Assembly: GCF_003288905.1 (NCBI RefSeq)
Contig: NZ_NHYL01000004.1
Span: 55,918-119,917, forward strand
DNA: 64,000 nucleotides
Direction of reading: 5' to 3'
Source of the DNA: Helicobacter sp. 11-8110
GTDB taxonomy: Bacteria > Campylobacterota > Campylobacteria > Campylobacterales > Helicobacteraceae
In this document: piece by piece, positions 45,876 through 55,048 of the stretch
Numbering within the stretch: position 1 is the stretch's first letter
Layout: every line of letters starts with the position of its first letter
Made by a program: the position numbers and the translations under genes
The notes under the pieces: model-generated
Seen by the model: the letters and a program-made list of their open reading frames with translations, nothing else
Told to the model about the DNA's origin: nothing
The model's database searches: none

Positions 45876-47019
45876 AATAAATAATAGGAATTTTAATAGA
45901 ATCTTTTTTATAAATTTGGCTTAATTTTCTCCCCCCTTTTTGAATCCCATAAAACAACAATCTCTCTTGCATTCTTGCTTCAGTTCTAACTGCCTTGATT
46001 TTTTGCTCTTTAAGCTCTTTTGCTAATTCTTGAGCAATATAATGCCGATAAGCAAAATGATTTTCCTCATTAGAAAGCACTACAAACAAAGGCTTCGAAA
46101 AGATTAACAACCCCGTCATACACAACAAAATAGCCAATGTAATTTTAAATGGAATTTTGTAACGCCCTTTAAACTTAGGCAACCTAACTCTAAGCCCCGA
46201 ATAATATAAATTCACCATCAAAGGAATACCAACTATCAATAAAGCCGCAAAAGATTCAATATCCACCCTTTGACGCAATGAAAAAATAAAAATAAAACTC
46301 AAAGCCACCACAACAATATACCACATTAAAGGCTTAGCTTTAGAGTTTGCAAATCGATAAATCATGTATAAAAAATATAAAAAAACCAAAGGAGAAAAAA
46401 TAAGGAGCAAATGTCCAATCATATCCACAAAATGACTTTCAGGATGTCCTCCAATCCCTAAATCAAACAAATACATATTAACCGCAAAACACACTAAAGA
46501 GGCAAAAACCAAAAAGGTATTTTTATGAGCAATTCCATAAAAAATCAAAGCCAAAAACACCAACGAAAAACTCTTATCTACAAAAGCCATCATCAACAAA
46601 AGCCAATAAGGAAATTTTTGCGTTTTTTGATGCCACAAACATAAAAGCAAGCTAAAAAAAATCACGATTCCGCTATTAGAAATTAGAATCGCCCCTGCAT
46701 TTACACCAGGCAAAAGCAAAAATAGTAATGCGCAAAACACCGCATCACTAGGGCGCTTTAAGAATGTTTTTGCTAATAAAAACATTAAAACACCATTGCA
46801 CAAATGTAAAAGCAAGAATCCGATTCTAAGCCCAATATCACTTCTACCAAATAAAGAAACACTTAATTTGGCATAATATCCAGCAAAATCGCGCGGATTA
46901 AAAAAAGATTGTGCTTCATAAAAACTAATGCTTAAATTTTTGCCCACCCACAAAAGTAAGAAAAAATCAATCAATAAAATAAAAAATAAAAAAAGATAAG
47001 CCTTTTTGTTCTCGTTCAA
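45841..47019 (-). CDS. Polytopic membrane protein, GT-C glycosyltransferase-like
   Basis: 392 residues with about ten membrane segments. An early loop with SISFYEAQSFFNPRDFAG and RSDIGLRIGFLLLHLCNGVL resembles the first periplasmic loop of PMT/ArnT-type glycosyltransferases, with acidic residues in the expected place. The C-terminal soluble part is short. The substrate is unknown. It starts 7 bases from the end of ilvA and overlaps the pseudopilin gene, which suggests co-expression. Confidence 0.6.
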   Translation of the reverse strand: MNENKKAYLFLFFILLIDFFLLLWVGKNLSISFYEAQSFFNPRDFAGYYAKLSVSLFGRSDIGLRIGFLLLHLCNGVLMFLLAKTFLKRPSDAVFCALLFLLLPGVNAGAILISNSGIVIFFSLLLCLWHQKTQKFPYWLLLMMAFVDKSFSLVFLALIFYGIAHKNTFLVFASLVCFAVNMYLFDLGIGGHPESHFVDMIGHLLLIFSPLVFLYFLYMIYRFANSKAKPLMWYIVVVALSFIFIFSLRQRVDIESFAALLIVGIPLMVNLYYSGLRVRLPKFKGRYKIPFKITLAILLCMTGLLIFSKPLFVVLSNEENHFAYRHYIAQELAKELKEQKIKAVRTEARMQERLLFYGIQKGGRKLSQIYKKDSIKIPIIYYDKEVTTFYVQ

Positions 47020-47026
47020 AAGAAAC

Positions 47027-48235
47027 CTACATTTCTATAAATTCATAACCATTTTTATGCAATTCTTCGCGAATTTCTTCTTGGTGATCTTTGCCTTTTG
47101 TCTCCAACATTACAATCACATTTGCATCACCATAACCCAAAGAAGTAGAAGTCCTATCAAAATCAATTTTAACAATATTTGCTCCAAGCTTTGAGAGTAA
47201 ATTACTTAAAGATTGCAGACTTCCGGGTTTATCAACCAACACCACGCTAAAGCGCATTTTACGATGAGAGCGCACCAAACCTTTTTCAATAATCACGCCA
47301 AGCATGGTAACATCAATATTGCCACCACTTAAGACTAAGCCAATTAACTCATTTGGGTTGATTTTAAATTTTTGATGCAAAAGCGCTGCTACAACACTTG
47401 CCCCAGCACCCTCCACAACTAATTTTTGTTTTTCTAGTAGATACAAAATTGCATTAGCAATTTCTTCATCATCCACCACTACAATCTCATCTACGCATTC
47501 TAAGATATAATTAAAATTCTTTTCATTCACATCGCGCACCGCAATTCCATCAGCGATTGTTCGCACGGATTTCGTGGTTTGGATAGACTTTTTGTAAAAT
47601 GAGTGATACATTCCAGGAGCACCTTGAGCCACAACACCTATCACTCTAACGCTAGGCAACATTTGCTTATAAGCAGCTGCCACCCCTGAAATCAATCCAC
47701 CACCACCAATAGGCACAACAATAGTTGTGAGATTATTTTGATCTTCTATCATTTCTAAAGCGATTGTCCCCTGCCCTGCGATAACCTCATCATCTGCAAA
47801 AGGGTGGATGAAATGCAAATTATTTTTTTGCGCATATTCCAAGGCGTATGCATAAGCTTCATCATAATTATTACCATATAAAATTGCCTCTGCACCAAGC
47901 TCTCTTACCCCCATTACCTTTAATAAAGGGGTTGATTCGGGCATCACAATAACTGCCTTGATTCCATAATGCTTTGCGCTATAGGCAACACCTTGAGCGT
48001 GATTCCCAGCACTTGAAGCAACCACGCCCTTTTCTCGCTCCTCTGTAGTCAATGAAGCAATTTTATTAAATGCTCCTCGCAATTTAAAAGAGCCCGTATT
48101 TTGTAAATTTTCCTGCTTGACATAAATTTTTGCACCACTTAATTGACTAAGTTTTGGCGCAAAAGCCAACTTTGTATGCTCCGCTATCCCTTTTAATCTG
48201 CGGCTTGCATCCATAATTTTTGCCAATGGAATCAT
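47027..48235 (-). CDS. ilvA: Threonine ammonia-lyase
   Basis: 402 residues. The PLP lysine lies in NTGSFKLRGAFNKIA, and the phosphate-binding glycine loop is VPIGGGGLISG. A C-terminal ACT-like domain (MRFSVVLVDKPGSLQSLSNL) begins near residue 330, so the enzyme is of the short, single-ACT type. It converts threonine to 2-oxobutanoate, feeding isoleucine synthesis or catabolism. It overlaps the CoA-binding protein gene by 4 bases. Confidence 0.93.
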   Translation of the reverse strand: MIPLAKIMDASRRLKGIAEHTKLAFAPKLSQLSGAKIYVKQENLQNTGSFKLRGAFNKIASLTTEEREKGVVASSAGNHAQGVAYSAKHYGIKAVIVMPESTPLLKVMGVRELGAEAILYGNNYDEAYAYALEYAQKNNLHFIHPFADDEVIAGQGTIALEMIEDQNNLTTIVVPIGGGGLISGVAAAYKQMLPSVRVIGVVAQGAPGMYHSFYKKSIQTTKSVRTIADGIAVRDVNEKNFNYILECVDEIVVVDDEEIANAILYLLEKQKLVVEGAGASVVAALLHQKFKINPNELIGLVLSGGNIDVTMLGVIIEKGLVRSHRKMRFSVVLVDKPGSLQSLSNLLSKLGANIVKIDFDRTSTSLGYGDANVIVMLETKGKDHQEEIREELHKNGYEFIEM

Positions 48236-48663
48236 GCAAACAACCTTTGATGTTCTAATTTAATGCATAAATTTTCAAAATATGAAATACCTTGATTTTC
48301 TAAAATCTCTTTGGATTTGGGACTAAAAAGACCAAGCTGCACCCACACGCACTTTGGTTTAGCTTCCAAACTTAGCACTTCTTTTGCTATTCCAAGAATC
48401 GCTTCACTTTTACGAAAGATATTTAAAATATCAATTCCACCTTTTTTAGCCTCACCACTAAATGCTTCTTGTAAAGTGCAATAAGCAGTGATCCCAAGAA
48501 TCTCACCACCTTTAGGATAAATAGGAATCACCCTATAACCCTGTTCTAAAAGGTATTTTGCTACCTTATTACTAGGCTTACTCTCATCTGGTGAAAGTCC
48601 CAAAATAGCAATAGTCTTTGCTTCTTGTAAAATTTGTTTGATTTGTAAATCTTGTTCTAGCAT
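48232..48663 (-). CDS. CoA-binding domain protein (YccU-like)
   Basis: 143 residues. The Rossmann-like motif TIAILGLSPDESKPSNKVAK and the following YLLEQGYRVIPIYPKG stretch define the CoA_binding_2 family. The physiological partner of this family is not established. It is first in a two-gene unit with ilvA; the 230-base AT-rich stretch upstream to tRNA-Ser holds no other gene that could be recognised. Confidence 0.85.
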   Translation of the reverse strand: MLEQDLQIKQILQEAKTIAILGLSPDESKPSNKVAKYLLEQGYRVIPIYPKGGEILGITAYCTLQEAFSGEAKKGGIDILNIFRKSEAILGIAKEVLSLEAKPKCVWVQLGLFSPKSKEILENQGISYFENLCIKLEHQRLFA

Positions 48664-48896
48664 ACCACACCACTTTTTTACTATGAATTTTAACCAAGTT
48701 TTTTGAAAATTTTATAAAAGTTTATCCAAAAGATAAATAAACTCTTTTATAAATTCTCAAATAAGTATATTCTAATTAATTTTCTAGAATCTTTTTTATA
48801 ACAATCAAGCATTTTTTATGACTTTTAAAAAATACTAAAATACAAAAAAATAATCAAAACTTTCAAAAATTGGATTTTGTTAAGGTAAGAAATAAG

Positions 48897-48987
48897 TGGC
48901 GGACAGAGAGAGATTCGAACTCTCGGTAATCTTGCGACTACGCATCCTTAGCAGGGATGTGGTTTCAGCCAACTCACCCATCTGTCC
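48897..48987 (-). tRNA. tRNA-Ser (GCT)
   Basis: A 91-base tRNA including an encoded CCA. The acceptor arm GGACAGA pairs with TCTGTCC followed by G and CCA. It has the long variable arm of a class II tRNA, a TTCGAAT T-loop, and the anticodon GCT in CTGCTAA, reading AGC and AGT serine codons. Confidence 0.95.
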
Positions 48988-49001
48988 GTAAGAAAATTGT
49001 A

Positions 49002-49007
49002 ATTATA
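49002..49007 (-). promoter_or_regulatory. -10 element (TATAAT) of tRNA-Ser
   Basis: The minus strand reads TTATTATAATTAC, with a consensus hexamer about 15 bases upstream of the tRNA 5' end, in the gap after prfA. Confidence 0.55.
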
Positions 49008-49046
49008 ATAAAAAAATGTAAAAAAATCCTTAAAAAATGCAATTTC

Positions 49047-50117
49047 CTAAGCAATTCCACTATTTTGCAATGCTTCTGCTTGGAAATAAGCAATAATAGG
49101 CTCAATCACCTGATCTAAATCACCATTTAGCATAATCTCCTCTAAACTATACAAGGTTAAGCTAATTCTATGATCACTTAGGCGATTTTGCGGATAGTTA
49201 TAAGTGCGGATTCTCTCGCTTCTATCTCCACTTCCCACTTGGGATTTTCTTGCTTCTGCATTTTGCTCCATTTGAGCTTCAAGCTCAGCTTCATAGATTC
49301 TAGCCTTTAGAATCTTTAAAGCTTTATCTTTGTTTTTATGTTGGGATTTTTCATCTTGCATTGAAACACTAATGCCTGTTGGGATATGCGTGATACGCAC
49401 AGCAGAATCAGTGGTATTAACACACTGCCCACCATGTCCGCCCGCACGAAAAACTTCAATCCTTAAATCATTAGGATTAATCACCACTTCCACATCATCA
49501 ACTTCTGGCATAATAGCCACGGTGATTGCTGAAGTGTGGATTCTACCTTGCGATTCTGTCTCTGGCACTCGTTGCACCCGATGTGTCCCACCTTCAAACT
49601 TCAAACGAGAATATGCGCCCTTACCCTTAATAAGAGCAATGACTTCTTTATATCCGCCCACATTATTTTCGCTAGAACTAATAATCTCAACTTTCCAGCC
49701 CTTTGATTCAGCATAGCGAACATAAGCTTTAAACAAATCTCCAACAAAGATTCCTGCCTCATCTCCTCCCGTTCCTGCGCGCAATTCCAAATAAATATTT
49801 TTTTCATCGTTAGGGTCTTTGGGTAGCAATAGAATCTTAATTTCTGATTCTAGATTCTCATTTTCTAATTCCGCTTCTTTAATCTCTTCTTTGGCTAAAT
49901 CCCCTAATTCCTTATCATCTAAAAGCCCTTTATTTTCTTCTATGCTTTCAAGATTTTTCAAATATTGTTTAGATTTTTGGACAAGCTTTTCTAAATCACT
50001 CTGCTCTTTGCTTAGTTCAGTCATTCTTTTTATATCACTTAGAATCTCCGGCTGTATAAGCAAATTGCTAATCTCATCATAGCGATCAATGAAAGGTTTT
50101 AATTTTGAAGCTAACAT
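49047..50117 (-). CDS. prfA: Peptide chain release factor 1
   Basis: 356 residues, standard for RF1. The peptidyl-tRNA hydrolysis motif GGQ is in [19 protein letters not shown] (residue about 230). The stop-codon recognition region precedes it, and the basic [18 protein letters not shown] stretch is typical. RF1 recognises UAA and UAG. It lies 25 bases after rpsT. Confidence 0.97.
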   Translation of the reverse strand: MLASKLKPFIDRYDEISNLLIQPEILSDIKRMTELSKEQSDLEKLVQKSKQYLKNLESIEENKGLLDDKELGDLAKEEIKEAELENENLESEIKILLLPKDPNDEKNIYLELRAGTGGDEAGIFVGDLFKAYVRYAESKGWKVEIISSSENNVGGYKEVIALIKGKGAYSRLKFEGGTHRVQRVPETESQGRIHTSAITVAIMPEVDDVEVVINPNDLRIEVFRAGGHGGQCVNTTDSAVRITHIPTGISVSMQDEKSQHKNKDKALKILKARIYEAELEAQMEQNAEARKSQVGSGDRSERIRTYNYPQNRLSDHRISLTLYSLEEIMLNGDLDQVIEPIIAYFQAEALQNSGIA

Positions 50118-50142
50118 TTATGAATTAGGAATTTAGCTAACT

Positions 50143-50418
50143 TTAAGCGTTAGCTAAAGCAAGTTTTTTAACAGAAGAATTTAAACGACTAACTTTTCTT
50201 GCAGCAGTATTTTTTGTCAAGATTCCCTTGCTTACATAGCTGTGAAATGCTTGATTAATCTGCTTCATAACTTCTTGCGATTTGCTAAGATCTTTTGCCT
50301 CAATCGCCTCTTTTAAGCTTCTTGTCATATTTTTGATTCTTGTTTTATAGTAACGATTTCTCTCTGTGCGCTTTTTTGTTTGTCTGATACGTTTTTCTGC
50401 TGATTTATGATTTGCCAT
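50143..50418 (-). CDS. rpsT: 30S ribosomal protein S20
   Basis: 91 residues, very basic. It begins [20 protein letters not shown] and ends with the conserved [20 protein letters not shown] helix region. S20 is a primary 16S binder at the bottom of the 30S body. It lies upstream of prfA as in other epsilonproteobacteria, divergent from glmM. Confidence 0.97.
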   Translation of the reverse strand: MANHKSAEKRIRQTKKRTERNRYYKTRIKNMTRSLKEAIEAKDLSKSQEVMKQINQAFHSYVSKGILTKNTAARKVSRLNSSVKKLALANA

Positions 50419-50525
50419 AGAGCGTTAATCCTTTTATAAAAAAATTTAAGCTAAAATTTTATTTTAATTTTTATTAAAAGCAAATAAAAGTGCTTAAGAA
50501 AAACTAAATTTCAAAGGTAGTCATT

Positions 50526-51863
50526 ATGAAACTTTTTGGAACTGATGGAGTAAGAGGGGAAGCAGGAGTAAAGCTCAATGCATTTTGTGCCTTAAAATTA
50601 GGGATTGCAGCAGGAATCTACTACCAAGAACATTCTAAAACTAACCGAATTTTGGTAGGCAAAGACACAAGGCGTAGTGGCTATATGCTAGAAAATGCAC
50701 TTGTAAGCGGACTAACTGCGGTGGGCTATGAAGTGATTCAAATTGGACCTATGCCAACTCCTGCCATTGCCTATCTTACAGAAGATATGCGATGTGATGG
50801 TGGAATTATGGTTAGCGCTAGTCACAATCCCTTTATGGACAATGGAATCAAATTTTTTGGCAAAAGTGGTTATAAAATTGATGAAAAAGATGAAGAAAAC
50901 ATTGAAAAAATCTATTATGATGAATCATTGCTAGAATCTGCACAAAAAAGTGGCAAAGAAATTGGTTCCAGTAAGCGAATTGATGATGTTGTAGGGCGCT
51001 ATATTGTGCATATTAAAAACTCTTTTCCAAAAGATTTAAGCTTACATGGAATCCGCGTGGTGCTTGATTGTGCTAATGGAGCGGCTTACAAGGTTGCTCC
51101 TACGATTTTTAGCGAACTTGGAGCAGAAGTTTTTGTGATTAATGATTCTCCAAATGGCTTTAATATTAATGAAAATTGTGGTGCTACACAACCTTTAATG
51201 CTTCAAGAAGAAGTGCGCAAAGTAAGAGCTGACATTGGCTTTGCTCTTGATGGAGATGCTGATAGATTAGTAGTTGTTGATGAAAAGGGTGAAGTGGTGC
51301 ATGGAGATAAACTCATTGGGGTTTTAGCACTTGCTGCCAAACAAAACAACACGCTAAAAAACAATACCGTAGTGGCAACTATTATGAGCAATTATGCCCT
51401 AGAAGAATTTCTAAGCGAACACGGAATTAAAACTATCCGTTCTAATGTTGGTGATAAATATGTATTAGAGAGTATGTTAGCTAATGGTCTTAATTTTGGT
51501 GGGGAGCAAAGTGGGCATATTATTTTTAGTGATTTTGCCAAAACAGGTGATGGATTAGTAAGCGCTTTGCAGACAATGGCTTATATTTTGCAATCCAAAA
51601 AAACAGCTTCAAAAGCGCTTGATTGCTTCAAGCTCTATCCACAAATCCTAAGAAATATCAATGTCCAAAGCAAACCCAACTTAGATACATTAGAAAACTA
51701 CCAAACGCTTCTTAAAGAAATTGAAAGCAAAAAGATTCGCCATTTAATTCGCTACAGCGGAACAGAAAACAAACTACGCATCTTGCTTGAAGGCAAGGAC
51801 ACAAAAATGCTTGAAAAAGTTTTGTGCGAGTGCGAAACATTCTTTAAAGGAAAGCTTTATTGA
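50526..51863 (+). CDS. glmM: Phosphoglucosamine mutase
   Basis: 445 residues. It begins [20 protein letters not shown]; the phosphoserine loop is [20 protein letters not shown] (serine near residue 100), the metal-binding loop [15 protein letters not shown], and the sugar-binding [11 protein letters not shown] and C-terminal [12 protein letters not shown] are all present. It interconverts glucosamine-6-P and glucosamine-1-P for peptidoglycan and lipopolysaccharide. It overlaps lspA by one base. Confidence 0.97.
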   Translation: MKLFGTDGVRGEAGVKLNAFCALKLGIAAGIYYQEHSKTNRILVGKDTRRSGYMLENALVSGLTAVGYEVIQIGPMPTPAIAYLTEDMRCDGGIMVSASHNPFMDNGIKFFGKSGYKIDEKDEENIEKIYYDESLLESAQKSGKEIGSSKRIDDVVGRYIVHIKNSFPKDLSLHGIRVVLDCANGAAYKVAPTIFSELGAEVFVINDSPNGFNINENCGATQPLMLQEEVRKVRADIGFALDGDADRLVVVDEKGEVVHGDKLIGVLALAAKQNNTLKNNTVVATIMSNYALEEFLSEHGIKTIRSNVGDKYVLESMLANGLNFGGEQSGHIIFSDFAKTGDGLVSALQTMAYILQSKKTASKALDCFKLYPQILRNINVQSKPNLDTLENYQTLLKEIESKKIRHLIRYSGTENKLRILLEGKDTKMLEKVLCECETFFKGKLY

Positions 51864-52309
51864 TGACAAAAAAATCCTTAGTTAGTTTTTCTCTAGCCTT
51901 ATTTTTTGTTTTATTAATTGATCAAGCCATCAAGTGGTGGTTTGTGCAGAATAACTTTGAATATCAAGGAAATATTATTTCTTTGGTGCTTGCTTATAAT
52001 CAAGGGGTTGCATTTTCTCTCTTTGATTTCTTAAAAGAATGGTTAAAATATCTTCAAATTCTTTTGCTTATTGGAATCTTTGCTTATCTTTGGAAACATA
52101 AAGAAATTTTTCAAGCCCATTCTTTCCCTATTGGCATTATCTTTGGTGGTGGCATTTCAAATATTCTTGATCGATTCTTGCATATTGGCGTTGTAGATTA
52201 TATTTATTGGCATTATAAATTTGAATTTGCAATTTTCAATTTTGCAGATATGATGATTAATCTTGGAGTATTTCTCATCATTCTTCAAACCTTTTTTAAG
52301 AAAAAATAA
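51863..52309 (+). CDS. lspA: Lipoprotein signal peptidase
   Basis: 148 residues from ATG 51863, overlapping the glmM stop. Four membrane segments carry the aspartyl protease motifs NILDRFLHIGVVDY and FAIFNFADMMINLG, with catalytic aspartates in each. It cleaves prolipoprotein signal peptides before the lipidated cysteine. The glmM-lspA order is found in other Helicobacter. A 9-bp inverted repeat with a long loop lies just after the stop. Confidence 0.96.
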   Translation: MTKKSLVSFSLALFFVLLIDQAIKWWFVQNNFEYQGNIISLVLAYNQGVAFSLFDFLKEWLKYLQILLLIGIFAYLWKHKEIFQAHSFPIGIIFGGGISNILDRFLHIGVVDYIYWHYKFEFAIFNFADMMINLGVFLIILQTFFKKK

Positions 52310-52363
52310 AAGAGCGGTTTGATAGAATTTCACTCTCTTTTATCAATGCTTCTTGTTTTAAAA

Positions 52364-52439
52364 GGTCGCGTAGCTCAGTTGGTAGAGCACTACCTTGACA
52401 TGGTAGTGGTCGCTGGTTCAAGTCCAGTCGTGGCCACCA
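52364..52439 (+). tRNA. tRNA-Val (GAC)
   Basis: 76 bases with encoded CCA. The acceptor stem GGTCGCG pairs with CGTGGCC, the discriminator is A, the anticodon loop TTGACAT gives GAC, and the T-loop is TTCAAGT. It is the last intact core gene before an accessory region, and its 3' end is a likely integration site. Confidence 0.96.
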
Positions 52440-52527
52440 TATTGTATTTTATTGATTTTAACCCTTGCATCCGTAACATTTATATTTTAAATTCCATTTG
52501 TTTATTAAGATTTCTATCAGAATAAAA

Positions 52528-52616
52528 TGTTATACTCATCTCATCAGAGGGGGATAGTGGCGGGATGAGACCCTCCCCTTTGATTTTATCTGTTGCTATT
52601 CTAAAAATGCCACTAT
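52528..52616 (+). ncRNA. Possible promoter and structured small RNA
   Basis: An extended -10, TGTTATACT, at 52528-52536 predicts a start near 52543. The following sequence is unusually G/C-rich for this genome: GGGGA (52550-52554) can pair with TCCCC (52574-52578) around GGG/CCC, and ATAGTGGC (52554-52561) can instead pair with GCCACTAT (52609-52616). The two folds share a base and are nearly exclusive. No known RNA family was recognised, and no strong terminator is seen. Confidence 0.4.
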
Positions 52617-52695
52617 TGCTTTCTTAGTCGCAAATTCTAGTATTATTACTATCTTTGATATAGCTCGTTAAATACTTTTGTACTCCCTTATAAAA

Positions 52696-53271
52696 TCAAC
52701 CACTTTGTTTAAAATCATTCACAGATTGGTTTTGTTGTGGTATAATATTTTCAACAGAGTTGTGAAAATCGAGGTCGTTAAACTCTTGGCGAAGCTGACC
52801 CCGTTCGTCCCTCTCTGTTTTGCTGTGAGCAGTTAATAATCTATGTCCTTTTCCAAAATCTCTTTCACCATAGTTTAAAATACTTCCATCATTTGCTTTG
52901 GTTTTCCAACTATACCCCTGATATCTTTCATCATACTCTGCTTCCACACCTTTAGCCACCTTAGGGAATGAAAGCATTTCTTGTGTAGTAACCATTCCTC
53001 TTAAATTTGGATTATCTAAATACTTTTTAATTTATTTTTCCATAAAGTCTTTATCTACTTTTATATCTCCTACATTGCTTTTAACTCTTGTATGCTCTTT
53101 AGTATCTTTTAATACTTTATACATTTGAGAGCTTTCTTTTTTGCTTTGTCTATCCCAAGCAATGTCTTTAAGATGAGTAATTCTTTTCTTGATTGCATTA
53201 ATAGTTGCTTCTAGTTGCTTAACATCGTTTTCTAAGGCTAATATTTCTTTTTGTAATTCTTTATCACTCAT
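52696..53271 (-). pseudogene. Element gene cut by one in-frame TAA (coiled coil plus barnase-like tail)
   Basis: One frame runs from ATG 53271 to the stop at 52696 but is interrupted by TAA at 53032-53034. The first part (79 codons) is a helical coiled-coil-like stretch (MSDKELQKEILALENDVKQL). After the stop the frame continues IKKYLDNPNLRGMVTTQEML and then reads YGERDFGKGHRLLTAHSKTE, resembling the C-terminal barnase/colicin-E5-like nuclease domain of large Helicobacter and Campylobacter mobile-element proteins (DUF3519/PBECR type, from memory). It overlaps rha by 4 bases. Confidence 0.55.
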
Positions 53272-53828
53272 TGCAACTTCTTTGGATCTTTTGGTGTGCG
53301 ATTATCGACAAGATAATTTAAAGAAAATACATTTTTAGCTTCTTTGGAATAAGGGTTATCTGTGATAACCACACTAACTTTGTAATCACTTTGTGGTAAA
53401 TTTGGATAAATGAGTTCCATTAAATCTGTTAAGTATTTATTGGGGCTTTTAATTTCTTTTTGTAAAAGTTTTTCCATTTCATTAAAAGCATTGATGAAAG
53501 CGATTTTGAATTGTAAAGCTTTTTTGCCTGTAAAGCCCATTGCTAAAAGAGAGAAACCATCGCGAGTTAGATTATAATATGGGTATTTTCTTTCTCTACC
53601 TTTAAAGCCTTGTATTTTATGGACTTTGAATGAAAGCTCAAAATTGAGTAGATCATTAGAAGTCCCTATTTCTCGCAAATCATTTAAAATGTTTTCGATA
53701 TCTCTTAAAACATTTTTATGTTGTTTCCCAAAAACCTTAGCTACATCTAGGCTAGTGCAAAATATTTGATTATCTTTGAAGTTAAATTGCACTTGTTGAT
53801 TATTAATAACTATGAGCTTACTCATCAT
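53268..53828 (-). CDS. Rha family phage-type regulatory protein
   Basis: 186 residues. The N-terminal pRha domain is clear: FCTSLDVAKVFGKQHKNVLR, then a middle RKYPYYNLTRDGFSLLAMGF and TGKKALQFKIAFINAFNEME. Rha proteins occur on phages and integrative elements in many proteobacteria and affect phage growth in host-factor mutants. This is the only well preserved element gene on the minus strand here. Two ATGs follow each other at the start. Confidence 0.85.
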   Translation of the reverse strand: MMSKLIVINNQQVQFNFKDNQIFCTSLDVAKVFGKQHKNVLRDIENILNDLREIGTSNDLLNFELSFKVHKIQGFKGRERKYPYYNLTRDGFSLLAMGFTGKKALQFKIAFINAFNEMEKLLQKEIKSPNKYLTDLMELIYPNLPQSDYKVSVVITDNPYSKEAKNVFSLNYLVDNRTPKDPKKLQ

Positions 53829-54016
53829 TTTAACTCCTTTTCTTTGGTTTGAGTATGGTTCTTATTTTTGTTGCTAAATTCTTCTAATTTTGCTTTAAAA
53901 TCCTTTGCGGATTTACGAAAATTGAAGTCATTAAATATGGGATGGTGGGGATGACTACGCCCACCCACTTCCGCTTGTCTTTCATTAATTTCTGCTTTGC
54001 CTGAGTAGTCATCAAT
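53825..54016 (-). pseudogene. 3' fragment of an unrecognised element gene
   Basis: A 63-codon frame with no ATG (it opens after a TAA at 54017-54019) ends in TGA overlapping the rha start. It begins IDDYSGKAEINERQAEVGGR and ends in a Lys-rich tail (NKNKNHTQTKEKELK). The frame upstream of the TAA still reads plausibly (RDYIANLNFRKT), so another in-frame stop mutation is likely. The stop-start overlap with rha suggests it was once a full gene in the same operon. Confidence 0.4.
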
Positions 54017-54081
54017 TTATGTCTTTCTAAAATTTAAATTTGCTATATAATCTCGGTATTGAGATAGAAAAAATATTCACT

Positions 54082-54750
54082 CTATCCTGAAAATTTATTT
54101 AGAATCTCTTGTTCTTGTTTAGTGGCATAGCGATTTTCTTGTTCAATAATTTTTGAAAGCTTAATAGCTTGAAGATTTTTTTGAAATCTATCTTTTAAAG
54201 AGCCAAGATAGACTTCATCATCGCTTATAAAATCTAATTTTCGTCCAGATTTAAGATTTTTTCTCTCATATCCATTAATTCTTGTTTCAGTTTCCAATAC
54301 TGATCGTTGATTGTTTCTTCTTGTGTCTGTTCCTTGTCTTTCATCATCATTTCTTGAAACAAAGGAGAATAAATTTGGGGTTCTATTGCTATGTATTGAT
54401 TGAGATTGATTTGCTCTTCTGCTAGTATCTCCATATCTGTTAGCCCCTGTTCTCTCTTCTTGTCTGCCTCCACGCTTTCCAAGATTTCTAGCTCCATTTG
54501 TGCTTGTGGTAATGCTAGTGTCATTAGATCTGACATTCCTAGATTCTTGATTGTGTTTGGATAAAACTCTGCCCATCTCTCTAGTATTATCAAGCTGTAT
54601 TGTGGAATTTTCTTGTCTATCCACGCTTGATGTATTTGATGAAATGCTAGTTCGTTTAATATTGTCTGTAACTTCTGTATATTTGGATAATTCTCTATTC
54701 TGTTGCTCATTTTCTTCTCCTTGTGAAATCTTAACTTTGCATTTATAATC
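54082..54750 (-). pseudogene. N-terminal fragment of a giant helicase/methylase-type element protein
   Basis: One frame is open from 54750 to TAG at 54082; the first canonical start in it is GTG 54624. The early part is Ser/Asn/Arg-rich and disordered-looking. The end reads IIEQENRYATKQEQEILNKF then SG and stops. In large SNF2-helicase/N6-methylase proteins of ICEs and phages this exact place continues with WGG, so the gene seems cut there and at least the catalytic bulk is gone. A different frame starting at ATG 54710 (to 54234) has a good ribosome-binding site but an improbable protein; it is treated as chance. Confidence 0.5.
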
Positions 54751-54761
54751 TCAAAAAAATT

Positions 54762-54901
54762 TTACCTTTTATTTTGCGTGTCAAAAACTTTTATAAAATC
54801 AGAAACCTTTTTGAAATTATCAAATTTTTCACTAATTCTTCATCTTGTAAGAGTTTTGCTAACTCACCATAAAGTTCAAGAATCTTCATTCCCTTGTCCA
54901 T
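54762..54901 (-). pseudogene. Small element gene with a frameshift
   Basis: ATG 54901 follows AAGGG at 6 bases and gives MDKGMKILELYGELAKLLQD and EELVKN, then runs into a poor tail ending at 54791. Shifting frame in the middle gives the more natural continuation DNFKKVSDFIKVFDTQNKR ending at 54762. This reads as one gene of about 45 codons with a one-base frameshift. No homologue is recognised. Confidence 0.35.
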
Positions 54902-54949
54902 TTTAAACCCTTTGTATTCCTAGGCTAAAATCAGATTTCAAAATAATAC

Positions 54950-55048
54950 TTACCTTTTATTAACCGCATTATTTTCATAAGAATTAATACCGAATTTTTT
55001 ACTAAATTCTCTAACTAATTCCGTAAGCAATATATAAAACTTAATTTC
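54950..55048 (-). pseudogene. Short coding remnant
   Basis: A 32-codon frame without a start codon reads FYILLTELVREFSKKFGINS and ends NNAVNKR before TAA. It looks like the 3' end of a lost gene. The remainder of 54902-55228 is AT-rich and holds nothing else that could be recognised, apart from the start region of the next plus-strand gene. Confidence 0.25.

Noticed and set aside
45177..45950. G6/C6 runs in the pseudopilin and the neighbouring membrane protein gene as phase-variation sites
   Set aside because: Six-base runs are short for slipping and are in intact coding frames.
52319..52525. Plus-strand open frame across tRNA-Val
   Set aside because: It runs through the tRNA gene and is not a plausible protein.
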